From positions 62,001-126,000 of the forward strand of contig CACZZZ010000008.1 of NCBI GenBank assembly GCA_902785825.1: DNA of 64,000 nt. The letters run 5' to 3'. Each line of letters starts with the position of its first letter. The first letter of the stretch is position 1. Positions 24,910-34,180 of this stretch are shown here, in pieces. Source of the DNA: an uncultured Bacteroidia bacterium (GTDB lineage: Bacteria; Bacteroidota; Bacteroidia; Bacteroidales; UBA932). A model generated the notes under the pieces. It did no database searches. It saw only the letters and a list, made by a program, of their open reading frames with translations, and had not been told where the DNA came from. The position numbers were made by a program, and so were the translations under genes.

Positions 24910-24937
24910 CAAAGATAATCCGTTTTAAGTATATTTG
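24910..24937. promoter_or_regulatory. Divergent -7 boxes for SGNH hydrolase and bcp
   Basis: TATCTTTG on the minus strand (plus 24910-24917) lies 20 nt before the hydrolase ATG, and TATATTTG on the plus strand (24930-24937) lies 36 nt before the bcp ATG. Both match the Bacteroidota -7 consensus TAnnTTTG. Clear -33 elements were not found. Confidence 0.5.
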
Positions 24938-24973
24938 TGAAAGTGAAAACAAGATAACAATAATAACCGACCC

Positions 24974-25429
24974 ATGCTTAAGATTGGAGACAAAATGCCG
25001 TCCTTCGAGGTCCTGGACCAGGACGGAAATACCGTGAAATCAGAAGACTTCATCGGAAAAGGCCGCAAGACCATAATCTATTTCTATCCAAAAGACAACA
25101 CCTCAGGCTGCACTGCCGAGGCTTGCTCATTCAGGGACAATTACGCTGAGCTCACCACCGCAGGTTACAATGTCGTTGGAGTCAGCAAAGACAGCTCCAA
25201 GTCCCATACGGGGTTCAGGGCCAAGTATGAGCTTCCATTCCGTCTCCTCGCGGACACATCCACCCAGATGCTACAGGACTTTGGAGCCTGGGGTGAGAAG
25301 AAAATGTACGGCAAAACCACCATGGGGACTCTCCGACGCACATTCATATTCGACGAGAACGGCATCCTGGAGCGTGTGATCGAGAAAGTGGACACGAAGA
25401 ACGCCGCCAGCCAGATACTTGAGGGATAG
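24974..25429 (+). CDS. bcp: Thioredoxin-dependent thiol peroxidase (Bcp/PrxQ type peroxiredoxin)
   Basis: 151 residues, thioredoxin fold, cytoplasmic peroxide reductase. The peroxidatic Cys lies in YPKDNTSGCTAEACSFRD (Cys47 of SGC) and the PrxQ-type resolving Cys is five residues later (EAC). GVSKDSSKSHTGFRAKYELPF and RRTFIFDENGIL complete the family pattern. The stop is 1 nt from the stop of the convergent GH97 gene. Confidence 0.95.
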   Translation: MLKIGDKMPSFEVLDQDGNTVKSEDFIGKGRKTIIYFYPKDNTSGCTAEACSFRDNYAELTTAGYNVVGVSKDSSKSHTGFRAKYELPFRLLADTSTQMLQDFGAWGEKKMYGKTTMGTLRRTFIFDENGILERVIEKVDTKNAASQILEG

Positions 25430-25430
25430 A

Positions 25431-27392
25431 TCACTTAACCGGGGATATGACAGCGGCGTAGCCTCCGGAAGGAGCCAGATGGACTTTGACTGGCTTTCCA
25501 GGCTTGAGTTTCATGTCTTTTCTCACCACATCAGTAGGGTTCTTTCCATCCGCCCAATAAGATAATGTGAACTCGCCTTCCTGAAGGAAAGGCATGTCCA
25601 GAACTATATCCCTTGCGTCCGAGCCATTGATCACCCCAAGGAACCACTGCTCCCCGGAACGCTTGGCCACGTAGACATAGGAATCCGGATCGCCTCCAAC
25701 GAAACGGATATCATCCCAAACCGTTGGGACTATCTTAAGGAAATCCGCCCCGGACTGACCTAAAATGTGGTCCGGATGGTCACACACAACGGTATACGGG
25801 CTCTCATACACCACGAACTTGGCGAGTTCCTGGCAGCGAGTGTTCGGCACCAGGGAGGGACTCTGGCCCACATGATCCTCCGGCTTGACATTCAGGAAAC
25901 CGCCCGGAGTGTAGTCCATAGGGCCGGCGACCATTCGCGTGAAGGCCAGTTTCACATTATGGGCGGCGCTGTTCTGGCGTCCAGTCCATTTGTTATACTC
26001 TCCTCCCTTGACACCTTCCCGGGTCAGCAGGTTGGGGTATGTCCTCTCGATCCCGTCCGGCTTGTAAGCACCGTGGAAATCAATCAGAAGATGATGCTCG
26101 GCAGCGGCCTTGACCACTCTCCTGTACCAGTTGACGGTGTATTGGTCGTCCCTGTCCATGAAATCTATCTTCACTCCGGCCACTCCCCATTTCTCGTACA
26201 GAGGGAAGGCTCTCTTATAAGCGTCATTGCGGTTGGCGTCACCGCTGTGCATCCAAACCCATATCCTAACACCCCTCTCCGAGGCGTAACGGATGACTTC
26301 AGCCATGTCGATCTGCGGAGCCGGGGTCAGCACATCCGCCTCCGGACGATTGTTCTCACCATACCACTGCCAATCCACAAGCATATATGGCCAACCCTCC
26401 TCAGAGGCGAGATCTATGTATTCCTTGATCACACCCATCTCCATCTTGACCTCACCGCTCCACCAGTGATCCCAAGCGCTCATGCCTGGGCGGATCCAAG
26501 AGGGGTCCTCAATGGCGCAAGGTGGATTCAAAGTGCGGATCCACTCACTCTCGACAAACTTCCCGGGATTGTCAGCGACAAGGATAACCCTCCAAGGTGA
26601 AGTGATCTCATCGTCGAAGCGGGCCTTTATCCCGTCCTCGTCCTCTCCGGGGAGGGGCGCGAGCATTGTCCTAAGCTTTCCCTCCGGGCTCCCGCCGATA
26701 TAAAACCCGGGATAGTTATCGATGTCCGCCTCGGTTATGGCTGTCCACAAACCAGGCTCCAGCTGGGCGAGGAAAGGGAGGCCGGCCAAGGTCTCATCCT
26801 TCAATGAGGAAACCTCCTTTTTTATGAATTCTCCTTCCTGGGCGGAATGGTAACGTCCGTCATATTCAGCGACATAGGCCTTGGATGAGGAAGGAATATT
26901 GAATCCCGTCCGCTCCCTGAGGATCCGACGGTCCCGTATGGTGGCCCCATCATAAAGATGGTAGCGGAAAGCGGCCCCGTCATCGGATACACGGATCTCT
27001 ATCTCCATCCGGCGCCACTCGCCCTTCTTTTCCTGAAAAAACAGTTTGGTCTCACGCCAGCTCTGGTCCACCTCGGCGTGACGATTCTTGACCACCGGCG
27101 TCCACTTGTCCCTTTTGAGGGAGACGGGGCTGGCGGTCATCTCAAGGCCATCCGCAAGCGGTTCCTCACCCTGGAACTCATAACCCATCGGCGCCGCCGT
27201 GATGACTTTGCGACCGTCATAAGTAACTGAATATGTCAACTTTCCGGCATTATTCACAGTAAGGCAGATCCTTCCGTCTGGCGACTCGACTTTGACCCCT
27301 GTGGTGGGAACGGACTCATGGGAATTGGCATTGATCTCAAGATAAAAACCACAAATGGCGAATGCCAGAGAGAGAAGTAAAGCTTTTTTCAT
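25431..27392 (-). CDS. Glycoside hydrolase family 97 protein
   Basis: 653 residues, secreted (signal peptide MKKALLLSLAFAICGFYL). The N-terminal beta-sandwich opens with VKVESPDGRICLTVNN and includes YRYHLYDG-like segments. The (beta/alpha)8 barrel begins near RPGMSAWDHWWSGE with MLVDWQWYGENN. The segment KWGVAGVKIDFMDRDDQ carries an Asp where retaining GH97 alpha-galactosidases have their nucleophile, and HGAYKPDGIERTYPNLLTREG follows. This suggests the retaining subgroup rather than SusB-like inverting glucosidases, but that is inference from memory. A GTG start at 27398 is possible; ATG at 27392 is preferred. No SusC/SusD genes are nearby. Confidence 0.9.
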   Translation of the reverse strand: MKKALLLSLAFAICGFYLEINANSHESVPTTGVKVESPDGRICLTVNNAGKLTYSVTYDGRKVITAAPMGYEFQGEEPLADGLEMTASPVSLKRDKWTPVVKNRHAEVDQSWRETKLFFQEKKGEWRRMEIEIRVSDDGAAFRYHLYDGATIRDRRILRERTGFNIPSSSKAYVAEYDGRYHSAQEGEFIKKEVSSLKDETLAGLPFLAQLEPGLWTAITEADIDNYPGFYIGGSPEGKLRTMLAPLPGEDEDGIKARFDDEITSPWRVILVADNPGKFVESEWIRTLNPPCAIEDPSWIRPGMSAWDHWWSGEVKMEMGVIKEYIDLASEEGWPYMLVDWQWYGENNRPEADVLTPAPQIDMAEVIRYASERGVRIWVWMHSGDANRNDAYKRAFPLYEKWGVAGVKIDFMDRDDQYTVNWYRRVVKAAAEHHLLIDFHGAYKPDGIERTYPNLLTREGVKGGEYNKWTGRQNSAAHNVKLAFTRMVAGPMDYTPGGFLNVKPEDHVGQSPSLVPNTRCQELAKFVVYESPYTVVCDHPDHILGQSGADFLKIVPTVWDDIRFVGGDPDSYVYVAKRSGEQWFLGVINGSDARDIVLDMPFLQEGEFTLSYWADGKNPTDVVRKDMKLKPGKPVKVHLAPSGGYAAVISPVK

Positions 27393-27411
27393 AATCACAG
27401 TATATATTACA

Positions 27412-27482
27412 CAAATATACCCAAATTATCTGTAATTTTGCACAAATTCCCCAAAACGGGAGCACGCTTTTTTGTATCTTTG
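27412..27482. promoter_or_regulatory. Divergent promoter region GH97 / glnS
   Basis: Minus strand TATATTTG (plus 27412-27419) lies 19 nt before the GH97 ATG, with a TTTG (plus 27443-27446) about 23 nt upstream. Plus strand has two -7-like boxes, TAATTTTG at 27433-27440 and TATCTTTG at 27475-27482; the latter would give a leader of about 19 nt for glnS. The plus boxes lack an obvious -33. Confidence 0.5.
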
Positions 27483-27507
27483 TGAGATTGTTCAAAGAAT
27501 GTATAAA

Positions 27508-29160
27508 ATGGAAGAGACCAAGAAACTGAATTTCCTTGAAGAGATAATTGAGGATGACCTTAAGTCGGGTAAGGTGGACAGCGTTATGACTAGGTTCCCT
27601 CCGGAGCCCAATGGCTACCTGCACCTGGGCCACGCCAAGAGCCTCTGCATTAACTTCGGTCTGGCTGAGAAATACGGTGGCAAGACCAACCTTCGCTACG
27701 ACGACACCAACCCCACTAAAGAGGACACCGAATATGTCGATGCGATCAAGGAAGACATCCGCTGGATGGGCTTCAAGTGGGACAAGGAGCTTTACGCCTC
27801 CGATTATTTCGACCAGCTCTACGAGTGGGCCGAGCAGCTCATCAAGGAAGGTCTCGCCTATGTTGATGACCAGACTCAGGAGGAGATCAGCAAGGGCCGC
27901 GGCACTGTCGATACCCCTGGGAAAGAGAGTCCCTACAGGAACAGGAGCGTCGAGGAGAACCTTCAGCTCTTCCGGGAGATGAAGGCTGGGAAATACGCTG
28001 ACGGTGAGAAGGTTCTTAGGGCCAAGATCGACATGGCCTCTCCGAATATGATGTTCAGGGATCCTCTCCTTTACCGCATCAAGCACGCTTCGCACCATCG
28101 CACCGGAGACAAGTGGTGCATCTACCCGATGTACGATTTCACTCATGGCCAGTGTGACTCGATCGAGCATATCACCCATTCCATCTGCACCCTGGAGTTC
28201 GACGTGCACCGCCCGCTTTACGACTGGTTCATCCAGGCCCTGCACATCTATCCCAGCCATCAGTACGAGTTCGCGAGACTCAATCTCACATATACCCTCA
28301 TGAGCAAACGCAAGCTTCTGGAATTGGTTCAGAAAGGTCTTGTGGCCGGATGGGACGATCCCAGGATGCCCACGCTTTGCGGCGTAAGGCGCAGAGGATA
28401 CACTCCCGAGGCTCTCAAGATGTTCTGCGAGAAGATCGGTGTCTCAAAACGCGACCAGATGATGGACATTCAGCTCTTGGAGTGGTGCGTTCGCCAGGAC
28501 CTCAACGCCAGGTCGAACCGCTACATGGTCGTTCAGAAGCCTTTGAAGGTCACAATCACCAATTGGGAACCCGGGAAGGTCGAGTGGTTTGACTGCCCGC
28601 TCAATCCGGCGGAACCGGAAGGAGCGACCAGAAAGGTTCCCTTCACCGGAGAGCTTTACATCGAGAGGGACGACTTTATGGAGGATGCGCCTAAGAAGTT
28701 CTTCAGGCTCAAGCCAGAAGGCGAGGTGCGTCTGAAATATACCTACATCATCAAATGCGAGGAGGTCATCAAGGACGCCGAGGGCAATGTCGTTGAGCTG
28801 AAATGCACTTATGACCCTTCTACAAGGCCAGGTGGCGAGGTATGGCGCTCAGTCAAGGGTACGATCCACTGGGTTCCCACCGAGTATGCCAAGGAGATCG
28901 AGATCCGGGATTACGACCGTCTCTTCACCAAAGAGGACATGAACTCCATCCCTGAGGACAAGGACTACAAAGACTTCCTCAACCCTGAGTCACTTAAGGT
29001 CCTGACAGGTTTCGCCGAGCCAGCGCTATTGGAGGACAATTCAGGTATTGCGGTCCAGTTTGAGCGTACCGGATACTACTTTAAAGATCCTGACAGCACT
29101 CCCGACAAGGCGGTCTTCAACAAGACAACCGCCCTCAAGGACTCATATCGGCCAGAATAA
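27508..29160 (+). CDS. glnS: Glutaminyl-tRNA synthetase
   Basis: 550 residues from [18 protein letters not shown] at 27508, chosen because upstream Met codons fall within or right after the promoter box. Class I synthetase: HIGH-type motif [15 protein letters not shown] (about 31-45), YDDTNPTKE, and the KMSKS-type loop [10 protein letters not shown] (about 271-280). The GlnRS catalytic insert and C-terminal two-barrel anticodon domain ([14 protein letters not shown], then [17 protein letters not shown]) are all present. It charges tRNA-Gln directly, so a GatCAB route for Gln is not needed. The LolE-like permease follows after 12 nt. Confidence 0.97.
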   Translation: MEETKKLNFLEEIIEDDLKSGKVDSVMTRFPPEPNGYLHLGHAKSLCINFGLAEKYGGKTNLRYDDTNPTKEDTEYVDAIKEDIRWMGFKWDKELYASDYFDQLYEWAEQLIKEGLAYVDDQTQEEISKGRGTVDTPGKESPYRNRSVEENLQLFREMKAGKYADGEKVLRAKIDMASPNMMFRDPLLYRIKHASHHRTGDKWCIYPMYDFTHGQCDSIEHITHSICTLEFDVHRPLYDWFIQALHIYPSHQYEFARLNLTYTLMSKRKLLELVQKGLVAGWDDPRMPTLCGVRRRGYTPEALKMFCEKIGVSKRDQMMDIQLLEWCVRQDLNARSNRYMVVQKPLKVTITNWEPGKVEWFDCPLNPAEPEGATRKVPFTGELYIERDDFMEDAPKKFFRLKPEGEVRLKYTYIIKCEEVIKDAEGNVVELKCTYDPSTRPGGEVWRSVKGTIHWVPTEYAKEIEIRDYDRLFTKEDMNSIPEDKDYKDFLNPESLKVLTGFAEPALLEDNSGIAVQFERTGYYFKDPDSTPDKAVFNKTTALKDSYRPE

Positions 29161-29172
29161 CCATCCAGGGAG

Positions 29173-30393
29173 ATGAACCTGCCGCTCTTCATAGCCGGAA
29201 GGTACCTGTTCGCGAAGAAATCACACAACGTGATCAACATCATTTCCGCGATCAGCGCCATCGGCATGGCGATCGGAACGGCGGCTCTAATCATAATCCT
29301 ATCCGTTTACAATGGGTTTGATGAGCTGGTGAAATCCACCCTCAGCAATGTTGAGCCGGACATTCTCATCTCCCCCGCCAAGGGGAAAGTCTTTGTCCCG
29401 GAGGATGACATGATAGAACAGGTCGCGGCGCTGCCCGGAGTTGTCCAATATCATAAAATATTGGAAGAGAATGTCTTCGTGGATTATGACGAGCACCAGG
29501 GAGTGGCAAAGGCAAAGGGAGTTGACGAGGCCTACGAGAAGGACTCCCCTCTTATAGGCCACATGACATCTGGGGTATTTGCCCTACACAAGGGAGAAAT
29601 ACCCCAGATGGTGGCGGGAGCCGGACTGGCTTACAAAATGGGGATGAACCCGGCGTTCTTGTCTTCAGCCACAATCTATTTCCCGGCCAGGGACAGGAAT
29701 TTCTCACTAGCCAACCCAGCCGCATCTATTGAGTCCGTGAGCATGAGGCCCGCTGGAATATTCACTGTCAACCAGCAGATTGACGAGGAGCTGATGATCA
29801 TGCCCCTCGAGCAGATGAGACAGCTTCTTGGTTATGATAAGGAAGTTTCTGGGATAGAGATAAGGATGGAGTCAGGGGCCTCGGCTAAGGAAATCAGAAA
29901 GACTATCAGCGAGATTAAGGACATCGTCGGCCCCGGGTTCAAGGTTCTGGACCGCTTCAGGCAGAACACCTCCCTGTACAAGATGATGCGTTACGAGAAA
30001 GCGGCTATCTTCCTTATACTGATATTCATTATCATAATCATCGCTTTCAACATATTCGGCAGCCTGACGATGCTGATTATCGAGAAGAAGGATGACATCG
30101 AGACTTTCCGGAGCCTCGGCGCCACAGACAAGATGCTCCGTAAAACCTTCACTCTAGAAGGCTGGCTTATTTCCCTTCTGGGCCTCGCGGCCGGTCTGGT
30201 CATAGGAACCGGATTCGCGCTTCTTCAGCAGAAGTTCGGTTTTATCAAGATGCCCGGTAATTTCCTGGTTAACGCCTATCCTGTGATAGTAAGCTGGAGC
30301 GACATCCTGCTTACAATAGCGGGAGTCGCCCTTATAGGTTATCTTATAGCGCTTCTTCCGGTAAAAAGGAGTATCAAAGCCGAGACCAGGTGA
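29173..30393 (+). CDS. LolC/LolE-like ABC transporter permease (FtsX/MacB fold)
   Basis: 406 residues. TM1 about 20-47 after the conserved N-terminus (LPLFIAGRYLFAKKSHNVIN...SAIGMAIGTAALIIILSVYNGF). A periplasmic MacB-like domain of about 225 residues follows, then three C-terminal TM segments (about 276-300, 325-350, 375-397) with IETFRSLGATDKMLRKTF, the coupling-helix motif of LolC/E and FtsX proteins. Predicted to extract lipoproteins from the inner membrane with a LolD ATPase, which is not encoded here. The 3' end overlaps the convergent GH2 gene by 20 nt. Confidence 0.88.
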   Translation: MNLPLFIAGRYLFAKKSHNVINIISAISAIGMAIGTAALIIILSVYNGFDELVKSTLSNVEPDILISPAKGKVFVPEDDMIEQVAALPGVVQYHKILEENVFVDYDEHQGVAKAKGVDEAYEKDSPLIGHMTSGVFALHKGEIPQMVAGAGLAYKMGMNPAFLSSATIYFPARDRNFSLANPAASIESVSMRPAGIFTVNQQIDEELMIMPLEQMRQLLGYDKEVSGIEIRMESGASAKEIRKTISEIKDIVGPGFKVLDRFRQNTSLYKMMRYEKAAIFLILIFIIIIIAFNIFGSLTMLIIEKKDDIETFRSLGATDKMLRKTFTLEGWLISLLGLAAGLVIGTGFALLQQKFGFIKMPGNFLVNAYPVIVSWSDILLTIAGVALIGYLIALLPVKRSIKAETR

Positions 30394-32485
30394 CCTCGTC
30401 CTTGGTACCGTTGTTCGCGACGACCCTGAAAGTGTCCGAATCCTTTTTCAGGCGTATTCCCGGGAAAGTCCAGATGACTCCCGTATCCTCGCCGGAACTG
30501 TATTTCTTTGTGACAAGTTTCCCGTTCTGGTACAACGACAAATTCTTCGCATTGCTATAGACCTTGATTGTGAATTCTTCTCCGGCCGGTCTGGATCTCA
30601 GCCGCCTGGAGGTTATGTACACTGTGGTCTCTTTCTTGTTCCACAGGGCCTTGTAGAGATAGAACACATCCTTTTTAGTCTGCCTGTCACGAGTCACTAA
30701 GCCCTTGTCATTCATATATTTCCGAGACTCGTTAGCCTGGAAACGTACTCCGTCGGAGGAATCCATGTAGCCTTCGTTCCTGTTGGCGACAGGGAAATCG
30801 AACATCAGCCAGGCTGAGGTGAAAGTCAGCCACGGCATCCTGAGAATTTGCCGGACATAGGCTTCGTGAAGCATATTACCGTATTCCTCATAGTGACGGG
30901 AATCGTCCTCCAGATCACGGACAGCCTTAGCCGGATTCGAGACATGGCAGAATGGATTGATACCGGCACCATATTCTGACAGGCACACAGGCCCGCCGCG
31001 ACGGGCCTTGACATCAGTCAATTCGGCGGTCAAGCCACTGAAATCATTCGGCGTCTGATACCAGCCAAGATAGATATTCTGCGAACAGAAATCGCCCGCG
31101 AGTCCAGGGTAGCCTTCCCTCTTCAGGCGGGAGTCGTCCGTGAACCCCACATAGCGATAGGGATCCAGTTTCTTTGTGAAATCGTACAGACGCCCCGTCT
31201 CAGTCAGCACCTTAGGGGCATCGAAAGCGCCCTGGAGATTATCATTGTTACCCCATAAATCAACTTCATTCCACATTCCCCAGAAGATGATGCTCGGATG
31301 GTTGTAGAGATTGGTCACCATCTCCTCCATCTGGTGGCGGATGTTATTGAAATATGCCTGCTTCGCATCGGTTCCGCAGACATTCACCCAAGGGATCTCT
31401 GTCTGGACAACTATGCCCAGAGAGTCACATAACCTGTATTCCCGGTCAGTGTGAGGATAATGCGCGAGGCGCAGGAAGTTGGCCCCGAGTTCCTTGATTA
31501 TCTTATAGTCCCTGCGGACATCAAAATCGGTCACCGCGGAGGCCCTGCCATCCGCATCCTGATGCATGGCTACCCCATGAAGCGGATATGGCTGGCCATT
31601 CAGAAGGAATCCCCTGACCGGATCAATCTCATAAGAGCGGTAACCGATTTTGGTCTCGGCGATATCCAGAAGCCTTCTTCCTCTGAAAACCTCAATGCGG
31701 GCGGTGTAGAGATACGGATCTTTCAAGCCATTCCAGCAGCGAATCCCAGTCGCCTCAAAATCGTGCTCAAAATCAGTCTCAGACTTCGGGGCGAGATGAA
31801 TTTCCCGGTCGGCCTGATACGCGAGAGACCCGTCCACCTCCATCAGCTGGACCCTCACCATCACATCGGCGCTTTTCGCTCCTGCGTTGACAAGCCTGGT
31901 CCGTACCCTTGTCTCGACCCTCCTGCTTGAAACCTCGGGAGTGGCGCAATGCATCCTGTACATTCCATAAGCCTCGGGGGAGAAATGGACCTCGTCCATA
32001 TCCAGCAGCCAGACCGGATTATGGAGTCCGCCGTTTTTGTTGAAGTCCGAACTGATAGGAGCCAAATTCAGATCCTCACGGTTGTCGCAGACCACCTCAA
32101 TCGTGTTGGAGCCTCTCCTGATAGCCTCCGAGATATTGACCACAAAGGGAGTATAGCCACCCTTGTGAGAAGCCAGACGCACCCCGTTCACAGTGACCGA
32201 AGCCGCCTGCGCCGCACCCTCGAACAAGAGATAATGAGGCCGCTTTATGTCGCCGGGACGGAATTCACATCTATATGTGGCCTCTCCCCTGTAGTATTCA
32301 GGGGAATGGCCGTCAATAGCATTGTACGAGTGCGGGACTGAGACATGACTCCACGATGAGCCGTCCTTGCTGAATTCCCAATTCTTCAGTTGTTCTTGTC
32401 TTGTACCTCTAATCTGGGCCTCAAGCCCTTGGGCCACCAGCAAGGAAAGGGCGGCCAAAACCGTAGCGATCTGTCTTGATCTCAT
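30374..32485 (-). CDS. Glycoside hydrolase family 2 (beta-galactosidase-like)
   Basis: 703 residues, secreted (signal about 1-23, ending QGLEAQ). A jelly-roll sugar-binding domain (VSVPHSYNAIDG, then YRCEFRPGDI) is followed by Ig-like domains and the TIM barrel (GVAMHQDADGRASAVTDFDV, LRLAHYPHTDREYRLCDSLG). The acid/base Glu lies in IIFWGMWNEVDLWG and the nucleophile Glu in PVCLSEYGAG. A small C-terminal sandwich (VYSNAKNLSLYQNGKLV) is typical of GH2 members of Bacteroidota. Likely a beta-galactosidase, beta-glucuronidase or beta-mannosidase type activity; the substrate is unresolved. It lies 2 nt downstream of the nucleotidase pair on the same strand. Confidence 0.92.
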   Translation of the reverse strand: MRSRQIATVLAALSLLVAQGLEAQIRGTRQEQLKNWEFSKDGSSWSHVSVPHSYNAIDGHSPEYYRGEATYRCEFRPGDIKRPHYLLFEGAAQAASVTVNGVRLASHKGGYTPFVVNISEAIRRGSNTIEVVCDNREDLNLAPISSDFNKNGGLHNPVWLLDMDEVHFSPEAYGMYRMHCATPEVSSRRVETRVRTRLVNAGAKSADVMVRVQLMEVDGSLAYQADREIHLAPKSETDFEHDFEATGIRCWNGLKDPYLYTARIEVFRGRRLLDIAETKIGYRSYEIDPVRGFLLNGQPYPLHGVAMHQDADGRASAVTDFDVRRDYKIIKELGANFLRLAHYPHTDREYRLCDSLGIVVQTEIPWVNVCGTDAKQAYFNNIRHQMEEMVTNLYNHPSIIFWGMWNEVDLWGNNDNLQGAFDAPKVLTETGRLYDFTKKLDPYRYVGFTDDSRLKREGYPGLAGDFCSQNIYLGWYQTPNDFSGLTAELTDVKARRGGPVCLSEYGAGINPFCHVSNPAKAVRDLEDDSRHYEEYGNMLHEAYVRQILRMPWLTFTSAWLMFDFPVANRNEGYMDSSDGVRFQANESRKYMNDKGLVTRDRQTKKDVFYLYKALWNKKETTVYITSRRLRSRPAGEEFTIKVYSNAKNLSLYQNGKLVTKKYSSGEDTGVIWTFPGIRLKKDSDTFRVVANNGTKDEVTWSRL

Positions 32486-32487
32486 TA

Positions 32488-33327
32488 TTATTTCTTATAG
32501 ACTTTCATGTTTCCGACCTCGAGCCCCCAGCAACCGTTCTGCACAATCGGCACAGGCATTCCATCAAGGTTATTCTCATAACCTGGTTTCGGAATAAAGG
32601 TATGGGAATGACCTCCTACTACGATGTCAAGCCCACGGGTGCTTTTCACTAGATCAAAATCCGTGTATGGTTCTCCATCGTACCCAATATGGGTCAGAGC
32701 GATAACGATGTCGCACTTCAGCTCTTCCTTCAGGACTCTGGTCCACTTGTTCACCACCTCGGCATTGTCGAAGGCTGGGATCCTGCTCGAGGTCTCCTTT
32801 GACACAAGGGTAGTGATATCCGGCATAAGACCGATTATTCCGATCCTCATACCGGCTTTTTTCACGACAGCGTAAGGCTTGACATAGTTGCCAACCTCGA
32901 ACTGAGAGAAATCGTAATTGGCGCAGACCACCGGGCACTTGAGATTCGCGAGGCGACGTCCAAGTTCCTCAATGCCGTTATCAAACTCATGGTTGCCAAG
33001 AGTGACGCAATCATACTTCATGGCATTTATCATGTCGATCTCAAGGTCGCCCTTAAGCACTGTGAAATAGGAGGTTCCCTGACTGAAATCCCCGGCATGG
33101 AGCATAAGGACATTCTTTTTGCCGTCAGCCTTGATGACACTGTCCCGGTAAGCCGCGCGTTCTATGATACCTCCGTGACGAGCGTTTTCGCCGGTACGTT
33201 CCGGTTCCATGTGGCTGTGAGTATCATTGAAATGAATGATAGTCAGTCGTTTCTGAGCGTTCGCACCGGTCAGGAACGCCACGGAACAAGCTACTGCCAG
33301 AGCTAATGAAAAGATATTCCGTCTCAT
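32488..33327 (-). CDS. 5'-nucleotidase, metallophosphoesterase half
   Basis: 279 residues with a signal peptide (ending GANAQ). Dimetal phosphoesterase signature: LTIIHFNDTHSHMEP (D/H), LMLHAGDFSQGTSY (GD), VTLGNHEFDNGIEEL (GNHEFD), and VVGGHSHTFIP (GHSH) near the C-terminus. It ends right after the catalytic domain. The substrate-binding half is encoded by the gene immediately upstream in the operon (33324-34169, 4-nt overlap), so a typical UshA-like enzyme is split in two. Acts in the periplasm on nucleotides. Confidence 0.92.
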   Translation of the reverse strand: MRRNIFSLALAVACSVAFLTGANAQKRLTIIHFNDTHSHMEPERTGENARHGGIIERAAYRDSVIKADGKKNVLMLHAGDFSQGTSYFTVLKGDLEIDMINAMKYDCVTLGNHEFDNGIEELGRRLANLKCPVVCANYDFSQFEVGNYVKPYAVVKKAGMRIGIIGLMPDITTLVSKETSSRIPAFDNAEVVNKWTRVLKEELKCDIVIALTHIGYDGEPYTDFDLVKSTRGLDIVVGGHSHTFIPKPGYENNLDGMPVPIVQNGCWGLEVGNMKVYKK

Positions 33328-34169
33328 TTCTTGTCCCCCTCCTTAAGGATCGTGATCCAGTGTTGATTCTCGAACTCTATCGGTTTACCGGCGGCGGTCA
33401 GGCTTTTGACATAAGGAATCATCGTGTCATAGACCCAACCTTTGCTTTGGAGTACTTCCAGAGCATTCTTAGCGATAAAATACCCGTCGCCGCCGTCAAG
33501 CAGGAAATTAAGTGTCGCCACTCCGTAAACCTTCTCATCATCAAGAGGTTCCCCATTGACGGTCGCGGAAATGATCTTTCCGTTTTGGGCGACGACCTTG
33601 ATCCCGCCTAAAATCTGGAAAGTCGAGGCCGCCATCTGGTCGAGGATAACTCTCACGTCTTTTCCCTTAAGCGCTACATAGCAGAGATTGTTCTTGAAGG
33701 GGAACATCGACATGATGTCATCATAAAAGACCTCACCTTCAGGCATCTCTATCCGGACTCCTCCCCTGTTGGTGATACCGATATCAACCTTGCGGTCCAA
33801 GCTGTCCGCGGTGGCTCTCATCAGCTCATCGATGAACCAATCGTACAGAGGACATTCAGGATATGTCCGATCCATGAAAGCGGTGGAATAGCCAATGACT
33901 TCCTTGACCTGAGCCATGGCGGGTTGGGCGTCGATAAGAAGCTTCGCCACATCGCGGGTCGCGCCTCTCCGGAATTTCTTTCCGTTGGGAGCGTGGTAAA
34001 CCTTACCCTTGACGTAGCCCATCGACTCCTCAACATTCGAGGCGTTGGAGGCGACCACGCCAGTACGGTGCCCGTCAACCTGCTCTTTAGCCCAGGAGAT
34101 GTCCACCGTCTGGGCGGAGATCCCCGCGCACAAGGAGAAGGCTGCGGCAAGAGACAACAATTTTTTCAT
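33324..34169 (-). CDS. 5'-nucleotidase, C-terminal substrate-binding half
   Basis: 281 residues, signal peptide MKKLLSLAAAFSLCAGISAQ. It matches the 5_nucleotid_C domain: DIGITNRGGVRIEMPEGEVFY (NRGG.R for the nucleobase/ribose), DIMSMFPFKNNLCYVALKG, YGVATLNFLLDGGDGYF (GGDGY). It carries its own signal peptide, which argues for a real two-gene arrangement rather than a recent frameshift. Overlaps the phosphoesterase half by 4 nt (ATGA), indicating translational coupling and likely complex formation. Confidence 0.9.
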   Translation of the reverse strand: MKKLLSLAAAFSLCAGISAQTVDISWAKEQVDGHRTGVVASNASNVEESMGYVKGKVYHAPNGKKFRRGATRDVAKLLIDAQPAMAQVKEVIGYSTAFMDRTYPECPLYDWFIDELMRATADSLDRKVDIGITNRGGVRIEMPEGEVFYDDIMSMFPFKNNLCYVALKGKDVRVILDQMAASTFQILGGIKVVAQNGKIISATVNGEPLDDEKVYGVATLNFLLDGGDGYFIAKNALEVLQSKGWVYDTMIPYVKSLTAAGKPIEFENQHWITILKEGDKK

Positions 34170-34180
34170 AAGTGTCTTAA

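Noticed and set aside
25431..32485. Polysaccharide utilisation locus around GH97 and GH2
   Set aside because: No SusC/SusD-like pair, ECF-sigma/anti-sigma or hybrid two-component regulator nearby; the hydrolases are dispersed among housekeeping genes.
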